Shown here: piece after piece, positions 32,637-43,320 of the stretch
Numbering within the stretch: position 1 is the stretch's first letter
How the letters are laid out: the number at the start of each line of letters is the position of its first letter
Source of the DNA: Rapana venosa
Lineage: Eukaryota > Mollusca > Gastropoda > Neogastropoda > Muricidae
Length of the DNA: 64,000 nucleotides
Reading direction: 5' to 3'
NCBI GenBank assembly: GCA_028751875.1
Contig: CM054158.1
Span: 17,052,460-17,116,459 of the forward strand
Translations under genes and position numbers: made by a program
Notes under the pieces: generated by a model
What the model was told of the DNA's origin: nothing
Database searches by the model: none
What the model saw: the letters and a program-made list of their open reading frames with translations, nothing else

Positions 32637-33050
32637 ACACATATAAGCGCATAATATACTAAATCATGATTGAAGAACTCTGCTTAGATTCAAAGATGCC
32701 GGAGTATAATACAATCATAACACCCACTACAACATCAAAGCCAAGTATACAGAAAAAGCAGTGGCAACACTTCAATTAACCAAGTATGTAATTCCTGTCA
32801 TGTTCAACATATAGCTGTTAAAAGCCAACAGAACATTAAAAATTACCATCAAGTACAATTGGCCCAAACCAGTCTAAACTGTGTGTGTGTGTGTGTAATG
32901 CAGGCTTACATTACCAGATGATCACAAAGAGAATCCCAACAATCAATAAGGAAGAATGCAGTTTTCATAACTAAATAACCATGGTGAAACATTATTTATC
33001 TTATAGCATACTGGAACTTCTTTTTATAAATCAGAAACAAATAAGAATGA
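31820..33050. other. No gene recognised
   Basis: AT-rich sequence with the (AAT)n-linked repeat at 32.40 kb and a CA tract at 32590-32640. Nothing else is recognised. Confidence 0.6.
32403..32500 (+). repeat. (AAT)n plus TATATAGCGCTGAATC repeat, second copy
   Basis: ATAATGATAATAATATATGG, AATTTATATAGCGCTGAATC, an A run with CAACAACAACAA, then CAAATCGAAGCGCTTGCC. Confidence 0.75.
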
Positions 33051-33291
33051 CAGGATTTTGTTTTTTAATCATTGCAAACTTTCAAATTTTGAAACTAATA
33101 TTTAACAACATTCTAAGTCGTAAGAAAAGGGGACCCTGCAACAAAAAGCTAAACTTTTCGTTGTGAATTTCCAAAATGGTTCATATCCATGCATTATGGA
33201 AAAGATTTTGTCAGCAATAAACACACCACTACAGGATGCTGCTTCCTGTGTCAGATGGGATTTGGGGGCTGGCTGGTTGGCTGACTGGCTA

Positions 33292-33467
33292 TTAGCCTGT
33301 CCCAGTGGCCATCTGAGAAGCCATTCCTTCTTGTGGGTTTTTTTTCTGTCGTGGAGGTTGGTGGTACGTTTCCTTAGGATTGTCTGTCCCCTGCACATAC
33401 ATTTTACATCCAGCATCTTCCAGTTCATGCACAGCTACTTTATACCCTGACACGGTTATCCCCCCAT
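33292..33467 (-). pseudogene. Relic of a paralogous C-terminal exon of the Ig receptor
   Basis: The - strand reads ITVSGYKVAVHELEDAGCKM, then YVQGTDNPKETYHQPPRQKK and a short divergent end before TAA. It matches the Ig receptor C terminus (ITVSGYIVAG ... MYVEVAKHPKETDHQPPRQK). The TxYxxV tyrosine motif of the intact gene is not kept (KMYVQG). It lies only about 660 bp from the relic signal-peptide exon. No Ig or transmembrane exon is visible between them, so the copy is internally deleted. Confidence 0.75.
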
Positions 33468-34129
33468 GCTCTTGACTAATATTCTATGATATGAAGACAC
33501 ACTCGAACAAAAGAAGACACACACGCAAGTTAGAACGTGTGAACACACACAGGACTGTGCATGCACGCACGCGCGCACATTCAAATTCAAATTCAAATTC
33601 AAAAGCTTTATTATCTCAAAGACAGAGAAAATTCCGTTGTGCATACAAATGCATGGGTAGGATAATTCACGCGCACTTAGAACAATAACCAGAATAACAG
33701 TACCCTGTGTCCATAACCATAGACAATGTGGCCTAGACCCAAAGCTTTACCAGCTATGGTTATACAGGGTACTAACAAATTGGAATGGTGTGATGCTTTG
33801 AAATTCTGTGTCAGGACTGTCTTCAGCTATGACAAGCTCCTAGGCATAAACAACCTGCATCTTCTATTAATTACAGGAGAACAATAATTATTAATTTAGT
33901 ATATTCTCAAGCGGCTTGGCGAGGCTTTTGAAAAGAGTCACACAGGTCAACTTCTCATCCAGTGTGTACTTTCCATCTCACAGTGATGCCTAGGTGAGAT
34001 GAGTTGAGAGGCAGAGTGGATGTATAGGCTATTCTGGCTGACCCCCAAGGTGTTAAAATGAAGAATGCGCAACATTTTTATCATCAACAACAACAACTAG
34101 GCCTACTACAACTAGAACACACCATGTAC

Positions 34130-34193
34130 CAGATCCTGTGTGGACAAAGGCTTGGCATAGCAGAGCCGCCACCACCAGTGTTGTCAGCTGCTT
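34130..34193 (-). pseudogene. Relic of a paralogous signal-peptide exon
   Basis: Read on the - strand this encodes KQLTTLVVAALLCQAFVHTG followed by a GTACATGG donor. It matches Ig receptor exon 1 (MQLTTLVMVVALLCQAFIHA) with one codon deleted. The initiator ATG is AAG here, with an in-frame stop just upstream, so it cannot start translation as written. Similarity extends into the flanks (GTTGCATTGTGAAGATTC upstream, a GTTGTTGTTG run downstream). Confidence 0.78.
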
Positions 34194-34246
34194 CGTGAAT
34201 CTTCACAATGCAACGTGGTGAAACCTGTGGACGTTTTGTCACAATA

Positions 34247-34328
34247 CAACACACACACACACACACACACACACTCTCTCTCTCTCTCTCTCTCTCTCTC
34301 GCTCTCTTGCTCTCTCTCTCTTTCACAC

Positions 34329-34361
<33 letters not shown>
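34247..34361 (+). repeat. Compound (CA)n(CT)n(CA)n microsatellite
   Basis: CA, then CT with a GCTCTCTTG interruption, then CA. It is about 55 bases outside the relic signal-peptide exon. A damaged copy is at 39780-39885. Confidence 0.94.
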
Positions 34362-34363
<2 letters not shown>

Positions 34364-35149
34364 CTTGCTCTAACAATAGGCCTAATGATTAGGCTATAGC
34401 ACAGTCTTGTGACTTGGAAGTTGCTTAACGTTTAATTTGAAAGCTATTGAAAAATGGTGTAACCCTTTACACATTGACTCAAAGACTCTAGACTAGCTAA
34501 TGGTCACCCTTAGAAGTAGGGGGGGGGGGGAGGGTGTTGCCACTACACAGTGACTGAAAGGGAAATTCCCCAAAGGTGCTCTTTGTAGTTCATGTAGCCT
34601 ACTATGATGAACATGCTCTGTCAAAAGATTGAACAAATCACGTTCACAGTAATAATTAGCATTTTTTTTCTCTTTCTTTTTTTTTGGTTGATCAGATTTT
34701 CAGATTTTTCTGTCAGCAACTAGGATGTGATGACATCACAAACACTTAAGGGCAGTGCGACGCATTTTCGCTCATATGATATACAACAATAATTGATGTC
34801 TGACTGCTAGAAGAAGAAGAAATAGGAGATATTTTAAGAAATGGATGCTTTGTGATAGACTGGAGTTGTTCTTGCTAATTGGAAACGATTCACAAGGGTA
34901 CGTGCAAAGATTCCTGACATCCTTGCAGCCCCATGTCGTCCTCTCACTCAGTCCGGCTCCCCAGCAAAATTACTGTAGTCATAATCATCATCAGTTCATT
35001 GTCAGATTAGCGTGATGCTATACTGACACGAATCTTTGAAAGAACGATTTTCAACAAAATTAAGCTGTACTGGCTTGAATCTTCGGATTGATGATTGTTA
35101 ACAAAATAAAGTGTCAAAAAGAATCAAAGTATTTAAAAGAAAAAGCATA

Positions 35150-35245
35150 TAAATATCCCCGAAGTCGGAATGTGGCTACCTTAAAGGTGGCTAAAAACGG
35201 TTACATAAGCATATTCTCACTATTGGTGAACCTCTGAACCAAAAG
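35150..35245 (+). mobile_element. SINE 3' end fragment (also at 40697-40795)
   Basis: CCCCGAAGTCGGAATGTGGC, TACCTTAAAGGTGGC, CTCACTATTGGTGAACCTCT. Its duplicate after the gap has extra A and G bases. Confidence 0.78.
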
Positions 35246-35283
35246 AAAAAAAATCAAGAAGAAAAATTAGTAGGGGGGGGATA

Positions 35284-35317
35284 CTCCTCCTCCTCCTCCT
35301 ACTACTACTACTCCTAT

Positions 35318-35348
<31 letters not shown>

Positions 35349-35393
35349 ACTACTACTACTATACTACTACAGCTGCTGCTGCTGCTGCTGCTA
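35284..35393 (+). repeat. Compound CTC/CTA/CTG trinucleotide tract
   Basis: Runs of CTC, CTA and CTG (the last twice) within 110 bases. A damaged copy lies at 40840-40945. Confidence 0.94.
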
Positions 35394-35569
35394 AAGTCAT
35401 CCCATAATTATGGGCTTAGTAGGTGATGTCTTGTGTCACACCTGCACGGTTTTATCTCTGTATTTTTACCAAATTTGACCTTTCATGCGAAAATTAATAT
35501 ACATGTAGTGATAAAGATACAATGCTGACATCCACGGGTGAAAACAGAGACGGAAATTCGCGCCAAACG

Positions 35570-36330
35570 GTTTTTAAAGGATAGGCTATATCTATAGGGT
35601 AAATCTTACATGCCGATTACTTCACTCCCCGGGAGGTGGCTTTTAAAAAAAAAACTATCTTAGGCTACACACCACGATTTTTCTGTCACTTTTCGTTTTG
35701 TTTTCATATATATATATAATTTTATTACTCTTGCATTCCTACCGCACGTACTAAGGCATCCATAGATATTTTCAGAATTAATGTGATGCTTGCCACATCT
35801 GATTTTGCACAAATTTGGTAGGTTGGAAATTTAAAAAATAAAAATTCAGCAAATACTGTACATTCCTTAAACTGCCACAATACGCGACTGCCGTCAGCGC
35901 CTGGGGTTTATCACAGTTCTTGATTAAACCATTGATGCTGCAGGCAACAGTAAAGTGAGAGGCTGTATGACCAGTGGCTTTTCCACTCATGGAATTCCAC
36001 TTTACAGCTTAGTCTTTAGTGATCGACTATGACTCTCTGACTAAGAGGCTTGACTTGCACAGTCCTTATGTGCTGCAGCCTTGGGGGCTAGTTGGCCTTT
36101 GGAGAACATCTCCAACGCTGACTGTCCTTATGCCCACTTGGCCGAGAGAGTGGGGATGTGCTGTGGGCAAGGCATCTCCACTATAATCAAATTTCTACCC
36201 AGTTTCCGAAACAGCAGCTGCCTCCTCTTCTGTTTTGGAGGTCATCGTTGAACACGACAGACATACATACATACATGTGCAGGGTCCACACTGTAAGAAC
36301 ACAAGCAATCATCATTTCCAACGCAAATAT
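35570..36330 (+). repeat. Dispersed non-coding repeat, copy 2, with internal insertion
   Basis: Matches 30.60-31.08 kb at CATGCCGATTACTTCACTCC, ACTAAGGCATCCATAGATAT, ACAAATTTGGTAGGTTGGAA, CAGCAAATACTGTACATTCC and CCACACTGTAAGAACACAAG. Between the last two is an extra block (about 35.90-36.26 kb) with CAGCCTTGGGGGCTAGTTGG and CATCTCCAACGCTGACTGTC. It is present again, damaged, at 41.13-41.91 kb. Confidence 0.65.
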
Positions 36331-37207
36331 CTCACTTTGGTGAACCTGGGAGCTTAGGAAAGGAGAGAGAAAAAAAGGAAAAGAAAAAATATAACCTTAC
36401 ATAAATGCAGAAATATCTTTTTCTTTCTCTTTTGTTTGTTTGTTACCCCCCCCCCCCCCCCCCCACCCCCCACACACACACACATAAATGCAGAAATATA
36501 TTTTTCTTTGTTTTGTTTTGTTTTGTTTGTTATTGTTACACCCCCCCCCCCCCCCCCCTCCCCACCTCATATGCAGAGAAATATGTTTTTCTTTCTTTTC
36601 ATTTGTTTGTTACCCCCCCCCCCCTCCTCTGTTGTCTGTCCTGTCTGTCTGTCTGTTGTCTTTCTGTCTGTCTTCGTCTCTTCTCTTCTCCATAAACGAA
36701 TACTGGGTTTTTTCCTTCATCAAGTCACCCTAACTTTTTCACTGTCCCCCCCTTGCCAGTCTCTATCAATTTGAGATCTGTTTCCCTTCTTTGTTTTTGA
36801 TAGCTGCATCCTGACATTTCCCCTCGCACCTTCAGTCTCTCTCACACACACAAAGCACGCGCGCACCCCACACACACAAGTAGTCTATATGTACTTCGGG
36901 TTTTGCATTTTGCATATGGGTAAAAAAAATGTTTTTAATCATTCTACTGAATGTTTAAAAAAAAGATTTATTTGTTGTTTGTTTGTTTGGTTTGTTTTTG
37001 TTGTTGTTTTTTTGTGTGTTTTTTTTGGGGGGGAAAGGGAAGTTTATCTTGGTCAGCTTGGGAGCCAAGCCAAGCCAAAAATAAAACCCCAACAAAAAAG
37101 CAAACAAAAAACAAAACCCTACGCTCTAAACCCCCCAGCCCACCCCTAAATTCAATTGAAGTGAATATCGTCTTTACCATGTTGTGTGTTTTGTCAGTGT
37201 TAATCTA

Positions 37208-37435
37208 ATATGGTGTGTGTGTGTGTGTGTGTTGTGTGGTGTTGTGTGTGTGTGTGTGTGTGTGTGTTTAACCACCGTTACCTTTTATCCATGTGTTCAA
37301 ATTATTATGTTTTTTCCATAGTTATAATCTTAGTTTTTAGATATGTTTTTAAACAAATGTGAAAAAAACTTCCTTTAACAGAATTGTATGTGAATATTAT
37401 TTGTGTTGTTGGTGAGTGTGTGTGTTGTGTGTGTG

Positions 37436-37478
<43 letters not shown>
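37208..37478 (+). repeat. Two (GT)n tracts
   Basis: GT tracts at about 37211-37267 and 37415-37478. They are followed by near-identical text (TTTAACCACCGTTACCTTTT and TTTAACCACCATTACTTTTT), a small local duplication next to the LINE 3' end. Confidence 0.9.
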
Positions 37479-37480
<2 letters not shown>

Positions 37481-37539
37481 AACCACCATTACTTTTTATC
37501 CCATGTGTTCAAATTAATTTATGTTTGTCCATATCATCA

Positions 37540-38065
37540 TCATCAATGCCTTTGTGCCTTATTGGCACGTAGGGCAGCAACAAAAGTTCTCCACTGCTGT
37601 CTGTCCTGGGCCAGCTTCTGAATGGTTCCCCAGGTATGTTGGAAGGTCTTCAGCTCTGCTTCAACAGTCCGACGCCAAGTGTTCTTGGGTCGTCCTCGTT
37701 TGCGTTTTCCCTCTGGTGTCCAGTGGAGGGCTGTTCGGGCGATGTTTCCCTGTTCCCGAGGGCAGTATGCCCTATCCATCCCCATCGCTATGCATGATGA
37801 TGTTGTCCATGCTTTCTTGGTTTCAACGGGCAAAAAGTTCTTGGTTTGGAGATGGTTTTCAGGCCAGAAAAATGCGCAAGATTTTTCTGAGATTCTTTGT
37901 GGAATGTGGATAGTTTGTCGAGGTCACTCTCAGTCATCCTCCAGCACCCGAGCCGTACAAAAGGGTGGAAAGTACACAGCTCTGGTATAGTCTTAGTTTG
38001 GTTCTGGTGCTGTATGGGACGATTTCCAACCCTTGTTCGATTTCTATAAGATTCTTTTCTTTGCT
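37540..38065 (-). mobile_element. Non-LTR retrotransposon 3' end (truncated by the gap)
   Basis: The - strand reads GNIARTALHWTPEGKRKRGR, PKNTWRRTVEAELKTFQ, and AQDRQQWRTFVAALRANKAQ before a stop. Upstream, in a shifted frame, it reads WRMTESDLDKLSTFHKES. This is the standard C-terminal segment after the reverse transcriptase domain of RTE/R1-like LINEs (EGKRKRGRPK.TWRR ... QDRQQWR). Small indels break the frame upstream of EQGNIART. The rest lies in the gap. Confidence 0.88.
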
Positions 38066-38565
38066 NNNNNNNNNNNNNNNNNNNNNNNNNNNNNNNNNNN
38101 NNNNNNNNNNNNNNNNNNNNNNNNNNNNNNNNNNNNNNNNNNNNNNNNNNNNNNNNNNNNNNNNNNNNNNNNNNNNNNNNNNNNNNNNNNNNNNNNNNNN
38201 NNNNNNNNNNNNNNNNNNNNNNNNNNNNNNNNNNNNNNNNNNNNNNNNNNNNNNNNNNNNNNNNNNNNNNNNNNNNNNNNNNNNNNNNNNNNNNNNNNNN
38301 NNNNNNNNNNNNNNNNNNNNNNNNNNNNNNNNNNNNNNNNNNNNNNNNNNNNNNNNNNNNNNNNNNNNNNNNNNNNNNNNNNNNNNNNNNNNNNNNNNNN
38401 NNNNNNNNNNNNNNNNNNNNNNNNNNNNNNNNNNNNNNNNNNNNNNNNNNNNNNNNNNNNNNNNNNNNNNNNNNNNNNNNNNNNNNNNNNNNNNNNNNNN
38501 NNNNNNNNNNNNNNNNNNNNNNNNNNNNNNNNNNNNNNNNNNNNNNNNNNNNNNNNNNNNNNNNN
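38066..38565. other. Assembly gap of 500 N
   Basis: This is exactly 500 undetermined bases, a usual scaffolding placeholder. Open frames drawn through it are meaningless. It falls inside a LINE on the - strand. Confidence 0.99.
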
Positions 38566-38815
38566 AAAAAAATGACGGGGATTTGTTTTTTAATCATTGC
38601 AAACTTTCAAATTTTGAAACTAATATTTAAACAACATTCTAAGTCGTAAGAAAAGGGGACCCGCAACAAAAGCAAAACTTTTCGTTGTAAATTTTTCCAA
38701 ATGGTTCATATCCATGCATTAGGAAAAAGATTTTGTCAGAAAAATAACACACCCACTACAGGATGCTGCTTCCTGTGTCAGATGGATTTGGGGCTGGCGG
38801 TTGGCTGACGGGCTA

Positions 38816-38992
38816 TTAGCCTGTCCAGTGGCCATCTGGGGAAGCCATTCCTTTTTTTGTGGGTTTTTTTCTGTCGTGGGGGTTTTGGTGGTACGTTTCC
38901 TTAGGATTGTCTGTCCCCTGCACATACATTTACATCCAGCATCTTCCAGTTCATGCACAGCTACTTTATACCCTGACACGGTTTATCCCCCA
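38816..38992 (-). pseudogene. Second occurrence of the relic C-terminal exon
   Basis: This corresponds to 33292-33467 with several single-base indels, so the frame is broken. It belongs to the duplicated block after the gap and is probably the same genomic locus assembled twice. Confidence 0.7.
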
Positions 38993-39660
38993 TGCTCTTG
39001 ACTAATATTCTATGATATGAAGACACACTCGAACAAAGAAGACCACACGCAAGTTAGAACGTGTAAACACACACAGGACTGGGGGCATGCACGCACGCGC
39101 GCACATTCAAATTCAAATTAAATTCAAAAGCTTTATTATCTCAAAGACAGAGAAAATTTTCCGTTGTGCATACAATTTGCATGGGTAGGATAATTCACGC
39201 GCACTTAGAACAATAACCAGAATAACAGTACCCTGTGTCCATAACCATAGACAATGTGGCCTAGACCCAAAGCTTACCAGCTATGGTTAAACAGGGTACT
39301 AACAATTTGGGAATGGGTGTGATGCTTTGAAATTCTGTGTCAGGACTGTCTTCAGCTATGACAAGCTCCTAGGCTTTAAACAACCGCATCTTCTATTAAT
39401 TACAGGAGAAAAAATAATTATTTAATTTAGTATATTCTCAAGCGGCTTGGCGAGGCTTTTGAAAAGAGTCACACAGGTCAACTTCTCATCCAGTGTGTAC
39501 TTTCCATCTCACAGTGATGCCTAGGTGAGATGAGTTGAGAGGCAGAGTGGTTATAGGCTATTCTGGCTGACCCCCCAAAGGTGTTAAATGAAGAATGCGC
39601 AACATTTTTATCATCAACAACAACAACTAGGCCCACTACAAAATAGAACACACCATGTAC

Positions 39661-39723
39661 CAGATCCTGTGTGGACAAAGGGTTGGCATAGCAAGCCGCC
39701 ACCACCAGTGTTGTCAGCTGCTT
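39661..39723 (-). pseudogene. Second occurrence of the relic signal-peptide exon
   Basis: This is the same relic as at 34.13-34.19 kb with single-base losses. It lies in the duplicated segment after the assembly gap. It adds no independent evidence for a gene because the whole surrounding 5 kb is duplicated. Confidence 0.7.
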
Positions 39724-42700
39724 CGTGAATCTTCACAAAGCAACGTTGGTGAAACCTGTGGAGTTTTTTGTCACAATACAAACACACACACACACACACA
39801 CACACACCCTCTCCTCTCTCTCTCTCTCTCCTCTCTCGCTCTCTTGTCTCTCTCTTTTTCACACAAACACACACACACACACACAAAACACCACACAACA
39901 CGGGGTCTTGCTCTACAATAGGCCTAATGATTAGGCTATAGCACAGTCTTGTGACTTGGAAGTTGCTTAAAGTTTAATTGAAAAGCTATTTAAAAAATTG
40001 GTGTAACCCTTTACAATTGGGATCAAAGCTCTAGACTGCTTAATGGTCACCCTTAGAAGGGGGGGGGGGAGGGTGGTTGCCACTAAAACAGTGACTAAAA
40101 GGGGGAAATTCCCAAGGTGCTCTTTGTAGTTCAGTAGCCTACTATGTTGACATGCTCTGTCAAAAGATTGAACAAATCACGTTCACAGTAATATTAGCAT
40201 TTTTTTTCTCTTTTTTTTTTTTTGGTTGGATCAGATTTTCAGATTTTTCTGTCAGCAACTAGGATGTGATGACATCACAAACACTTAAGGGCAGTGCGAC
40301 GCATTTTTCGCTCATATGATAACAACAATAATTGATGTCTGCTGCTAGAGAAAAAGAAATAGGAAGATTTTTAAGAAATGGATGCTTTGTGATAGGGCTG
40401 GAGTTGTTCTTGCTAATTGGAAACGATTCACAAGGGTACGTGCAAAAATTCCTGACATCCTTGCAGCCCCATGTCGTCCTCTCACTCAAGCCCCGGCTCC
40501 CCAGCAAAAATTACTGTAGTCATAATCATCTTTCAGTTCATTGTCAGATTAGCGTGATGCTATACTGACCACGAATCTTTGAAAGAACGATTTTCAACAA
40601 AATTAAGCTGTACTGGCTTGAATCTTCGGATTGATGATTGTTAAAAAAAAATAAAGTGTCAAAAAGAATCAAAGTATTTAAAAGAAAAAGCATATAAAAA
40701 ATATCCCCGAAGTCGGAATGTGGCTACCTTAAAGGTGGTTTAAAAAAAGGGTTTTACATAAGCATTTCTCACTATGGTGAACCTCTGAACCAAAAGAAAA
40801 AAAAATCAAGAAGAAAAATTAGTGGGGGGGGGGATACCCCCTTCCTCCTCCTACTACTACTACTCCTATTACTACTACGCTTGCTGCTGCTGCTGCTGTT
40901 TGCTACTATACTACTACCTACTACAAGCTGCTGCTCCCTGCTGCTAAAGTCATCCCATAATTATGGGCTTAGTAGGGTTTTGTTTGTCTTGTGTCAACAC
41001 CTGCACGGTTTTATCTCTGTATTTTTTCCAAATTTGACCTTTCATGCGAAAATTAATATACATGTAGTGATAAAGATACAATGCTGACATCCACGGGTGA
41101 AAACAGAGACGGAAATTCGCGCCAAACGGTTTTTTAAAAGGATAGGCTATATTTATGGGTAAATCTTACATGCCGATTACTTCACTCCCCGGGAGGTGGC
41201 TTTTAAAAAAAAAACTATTTTAGGCTACACCACCACGATTTTTCTGCCCACTTTTCGTTTTGTTTTCATTTTATATATATAATTTTATTAACTCTTGCAT
41301 TTCCTACCGCACGTACTAAGGCATTTCCCTAAAATATTTTCAGATTAATGTGATGCTTGCCACATCTGATTTTGCACAAATTTGGTAGGTTGGAAATTTA
41401 AAAAATAAAAATTCAGCAAATACTGTAATTCCTTAAACTGCCACAATACGCGACTGCCCGTCCCCGCGCCTGGGGTTTATCACAGTTTCTTGATTTTAAA
41501 ACCCTTGATGGCTGCAGGCAACAGTAAAGTGAGAGGCTGTATGACCAGTGGCTTTTCCACTCATGGAATTCCACTTTACAGCTTAGTCCCTTTTGTGATC
41601 GACTATGACTCTCTGACTAAGAGGCTTGAAATTGCACAGTCCTTATGTGCTGCAGCCTTGGGGGCTATTGGCCTTTGGAGAAAAATCTCCAAACGCTGAC
41701 TGTCCTTATTGCCCACTGGCCGAGAGAGTGGGGATGTGGGTGTGGGCAAGGCATCTCCACTATAATCAAATTTCTACCCAGTTTCCGAAACACAGTGCCT
41801 CCTCTTCTGTTTTGGGGTCATCGTTGAAACGACAGACATACATACATACATGTGCAGGGTCCACACTGTAAGAACACAAGCAATCATCATTTCCAACGCA
41901 AATATCTCACTTTGGTGAACCTGGAGTTTCTAGGAAAGGAGAGAAAAGAAAGGAAAGAAAAATTTATACCTTCATAAATGCAAAAAAAATTCTTTTCTTC
42001 TCTTTTTGTTTGTTACCCCCCCCCCCCCCCCCCCCACCCCCCCCCCCCCCCCCCCACCCCCCACACAAAAATGCAGAAATATATTTTTTCTTTTTTTTTT
42101 TTTTGTTTTGTTTGTTATTGTTACAACCACCCCCCCCCCCCCCCCCCCCCCCTACTTATATGCAGAAATATGTTTTTCTTTCTTTTCATTTGTTTTGAAA
42201 ACCCCCCCCCCCCTCCCTCCTGTTGTCTGTCCTGCTGTCTGTCTGTCTGTCTATCTGTCTGTCTCTGTCCTCTCTCTTCTCCATAAACGATACTGGGTTT
42301 TTTTTCCTTCATCAAGTCAAACCCATCTTTTTCACTGTCCCTCCCTTCTGCCAGTCTCTATCAATTTGAGGATCTGTTTCCCTTCTTTTTTTTTTGATAG
42401 CTGCATCCTGACACTTCCCCCGCACCTTTAGTCTCTCTCACACACACAAAAGCACGCGCGCACACACACCCCACACACAGTAGAAACTATATGTACATCT
42501 GTGTGCATTTTGCATATGGGTAAAAAAAAAAAGGTTTTTAAATTTATTCACTGGAATGTTTAAAAAAAAAAGATTTAGTTGTTGTTTGTTTGTTTGGTTT
42601 GTTTGTTTGTTGTTGTTTTTTTTTGTTTTTTTTTTTGGGGGGAAAAAAGGGAAGTTATCTTTGGGCAGCTTTGGGGGCCAAGCCAAGCCAAAAATAAACC

Positions 42701-42939
42701 CCAAACAAACAAGCAAACAAAGAAACAAAACCCTACAGCTCTAAACCCCCCCCAGCCCACCCCCTAAATTCAATGAAGTGAATATCCCTCTTTACCATGT
42801 TGGTCTGTCGTGTTAATCCAATATGTGGGTGTGTGGTGTGTGTGTGTTTTTGGTTTTTGTGTGTGTGTTGTGTGTGTTGTGTGTTTTAACCCCGTTACCT
42901 TTTTTTCCCCTGTGTTCATTTAGGGAAAACAAAGTTTCC

Positions 42940-43290
42940 CCTGTTGTCCCCCCCCCTAATGTTCCCCGTTGTTGGAAGTCTTCCCGCTTGCTTTCCCATC
43001 CGACGCCCAAAGTTTCTTGGGTCCGTCCCCCCCGGTTTGGAGGTTTTTCCCTTCTTTTTTTGGGAGGGCTGTCGGCATTTTCCCCTTGTTCCCCCCCCCG
43101 AGGGCAGATATGCCCTACCCATCCCATGCCTTGCTATGATGTTGTTGTTTTTGGTTGCAACGGGCAAAAAGTTTCTTGGTTGGGGAGGGGTTCGGCAGTG
43201 ACGCAAGATTTCTGTTTCTTCGGGGGGAAGGGAAATTAGTTTGGTCGAGGTCAACCCAGTCATTAAGAACCCGAGCCGTACAAAAGGTGG
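42940..43290 (-). mobile_element. Degraded second copy of the LINE 3' end
   Basis: This is recognisable from CGAGGGCAGATATGCCCTAC, GGGCAAAAAGTTTCTTGGT and GAGCCGTACAAAAGGTGG, which match 37.76-37.97 kb. Indels and substitutions destroy the frame. The segment from about 43640 to 44030 again resembles the same LINE region (GAGCCGTACGGTGGGAAAAG) and may be a further garbled copy. Confidence 0.65.
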
Positions 43291-43320
43291 AAATACCACA
43301 CCCTATAAGTCAAAATTTTT

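Larger units (their letters stand above)
33050..38065 (+). repeat. First copy of a ~5-kb segment duplicated across the gap
   Basis: The segment starts near GATTTTGTTTTTTAATCATTGC and runs to the gap. It contains the relic exons, a CA/CT/CA microsatellite, a CTC/CTA/CTG tract, a SINE tail, poly-C tracts, two GT tracts and the 3' end of a LINE. The order and orientation are the same after the gap. This copy is the cleaner one. Confidence 0.88.
38571..43320 (+). repeat. Second, error-rich copy of the ~5-kb duplicated segment
   Basis: It matches 33.05-37.99 kb throughout, with frequent one- to three-base indels, mostly at homopolymers, and quality worsening toward 43 kb. Duplication of exon relics, microsatellites and LINE together in the same order points to one locus assembled on both sides of a gap (haplotig or overlap failure). 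Confidence 0.88.

Noticed and set aside
33812..33975. Plus-strand similarity to the Ig receptor intron at 57105-57245 (CTTCAGC.ATGACAAGCTC ... TCATCCAGTGTGT)
   Set aside because: Only the ends match and the middle does not. The orientation conflicts with the relic exons, so it may be a shared repeat or chance; it was not used as evidence.
37788..38630. Open frames of 180-269 codons
   Set aside because: They run through the 500-N gap and are mostly undetermined residues.
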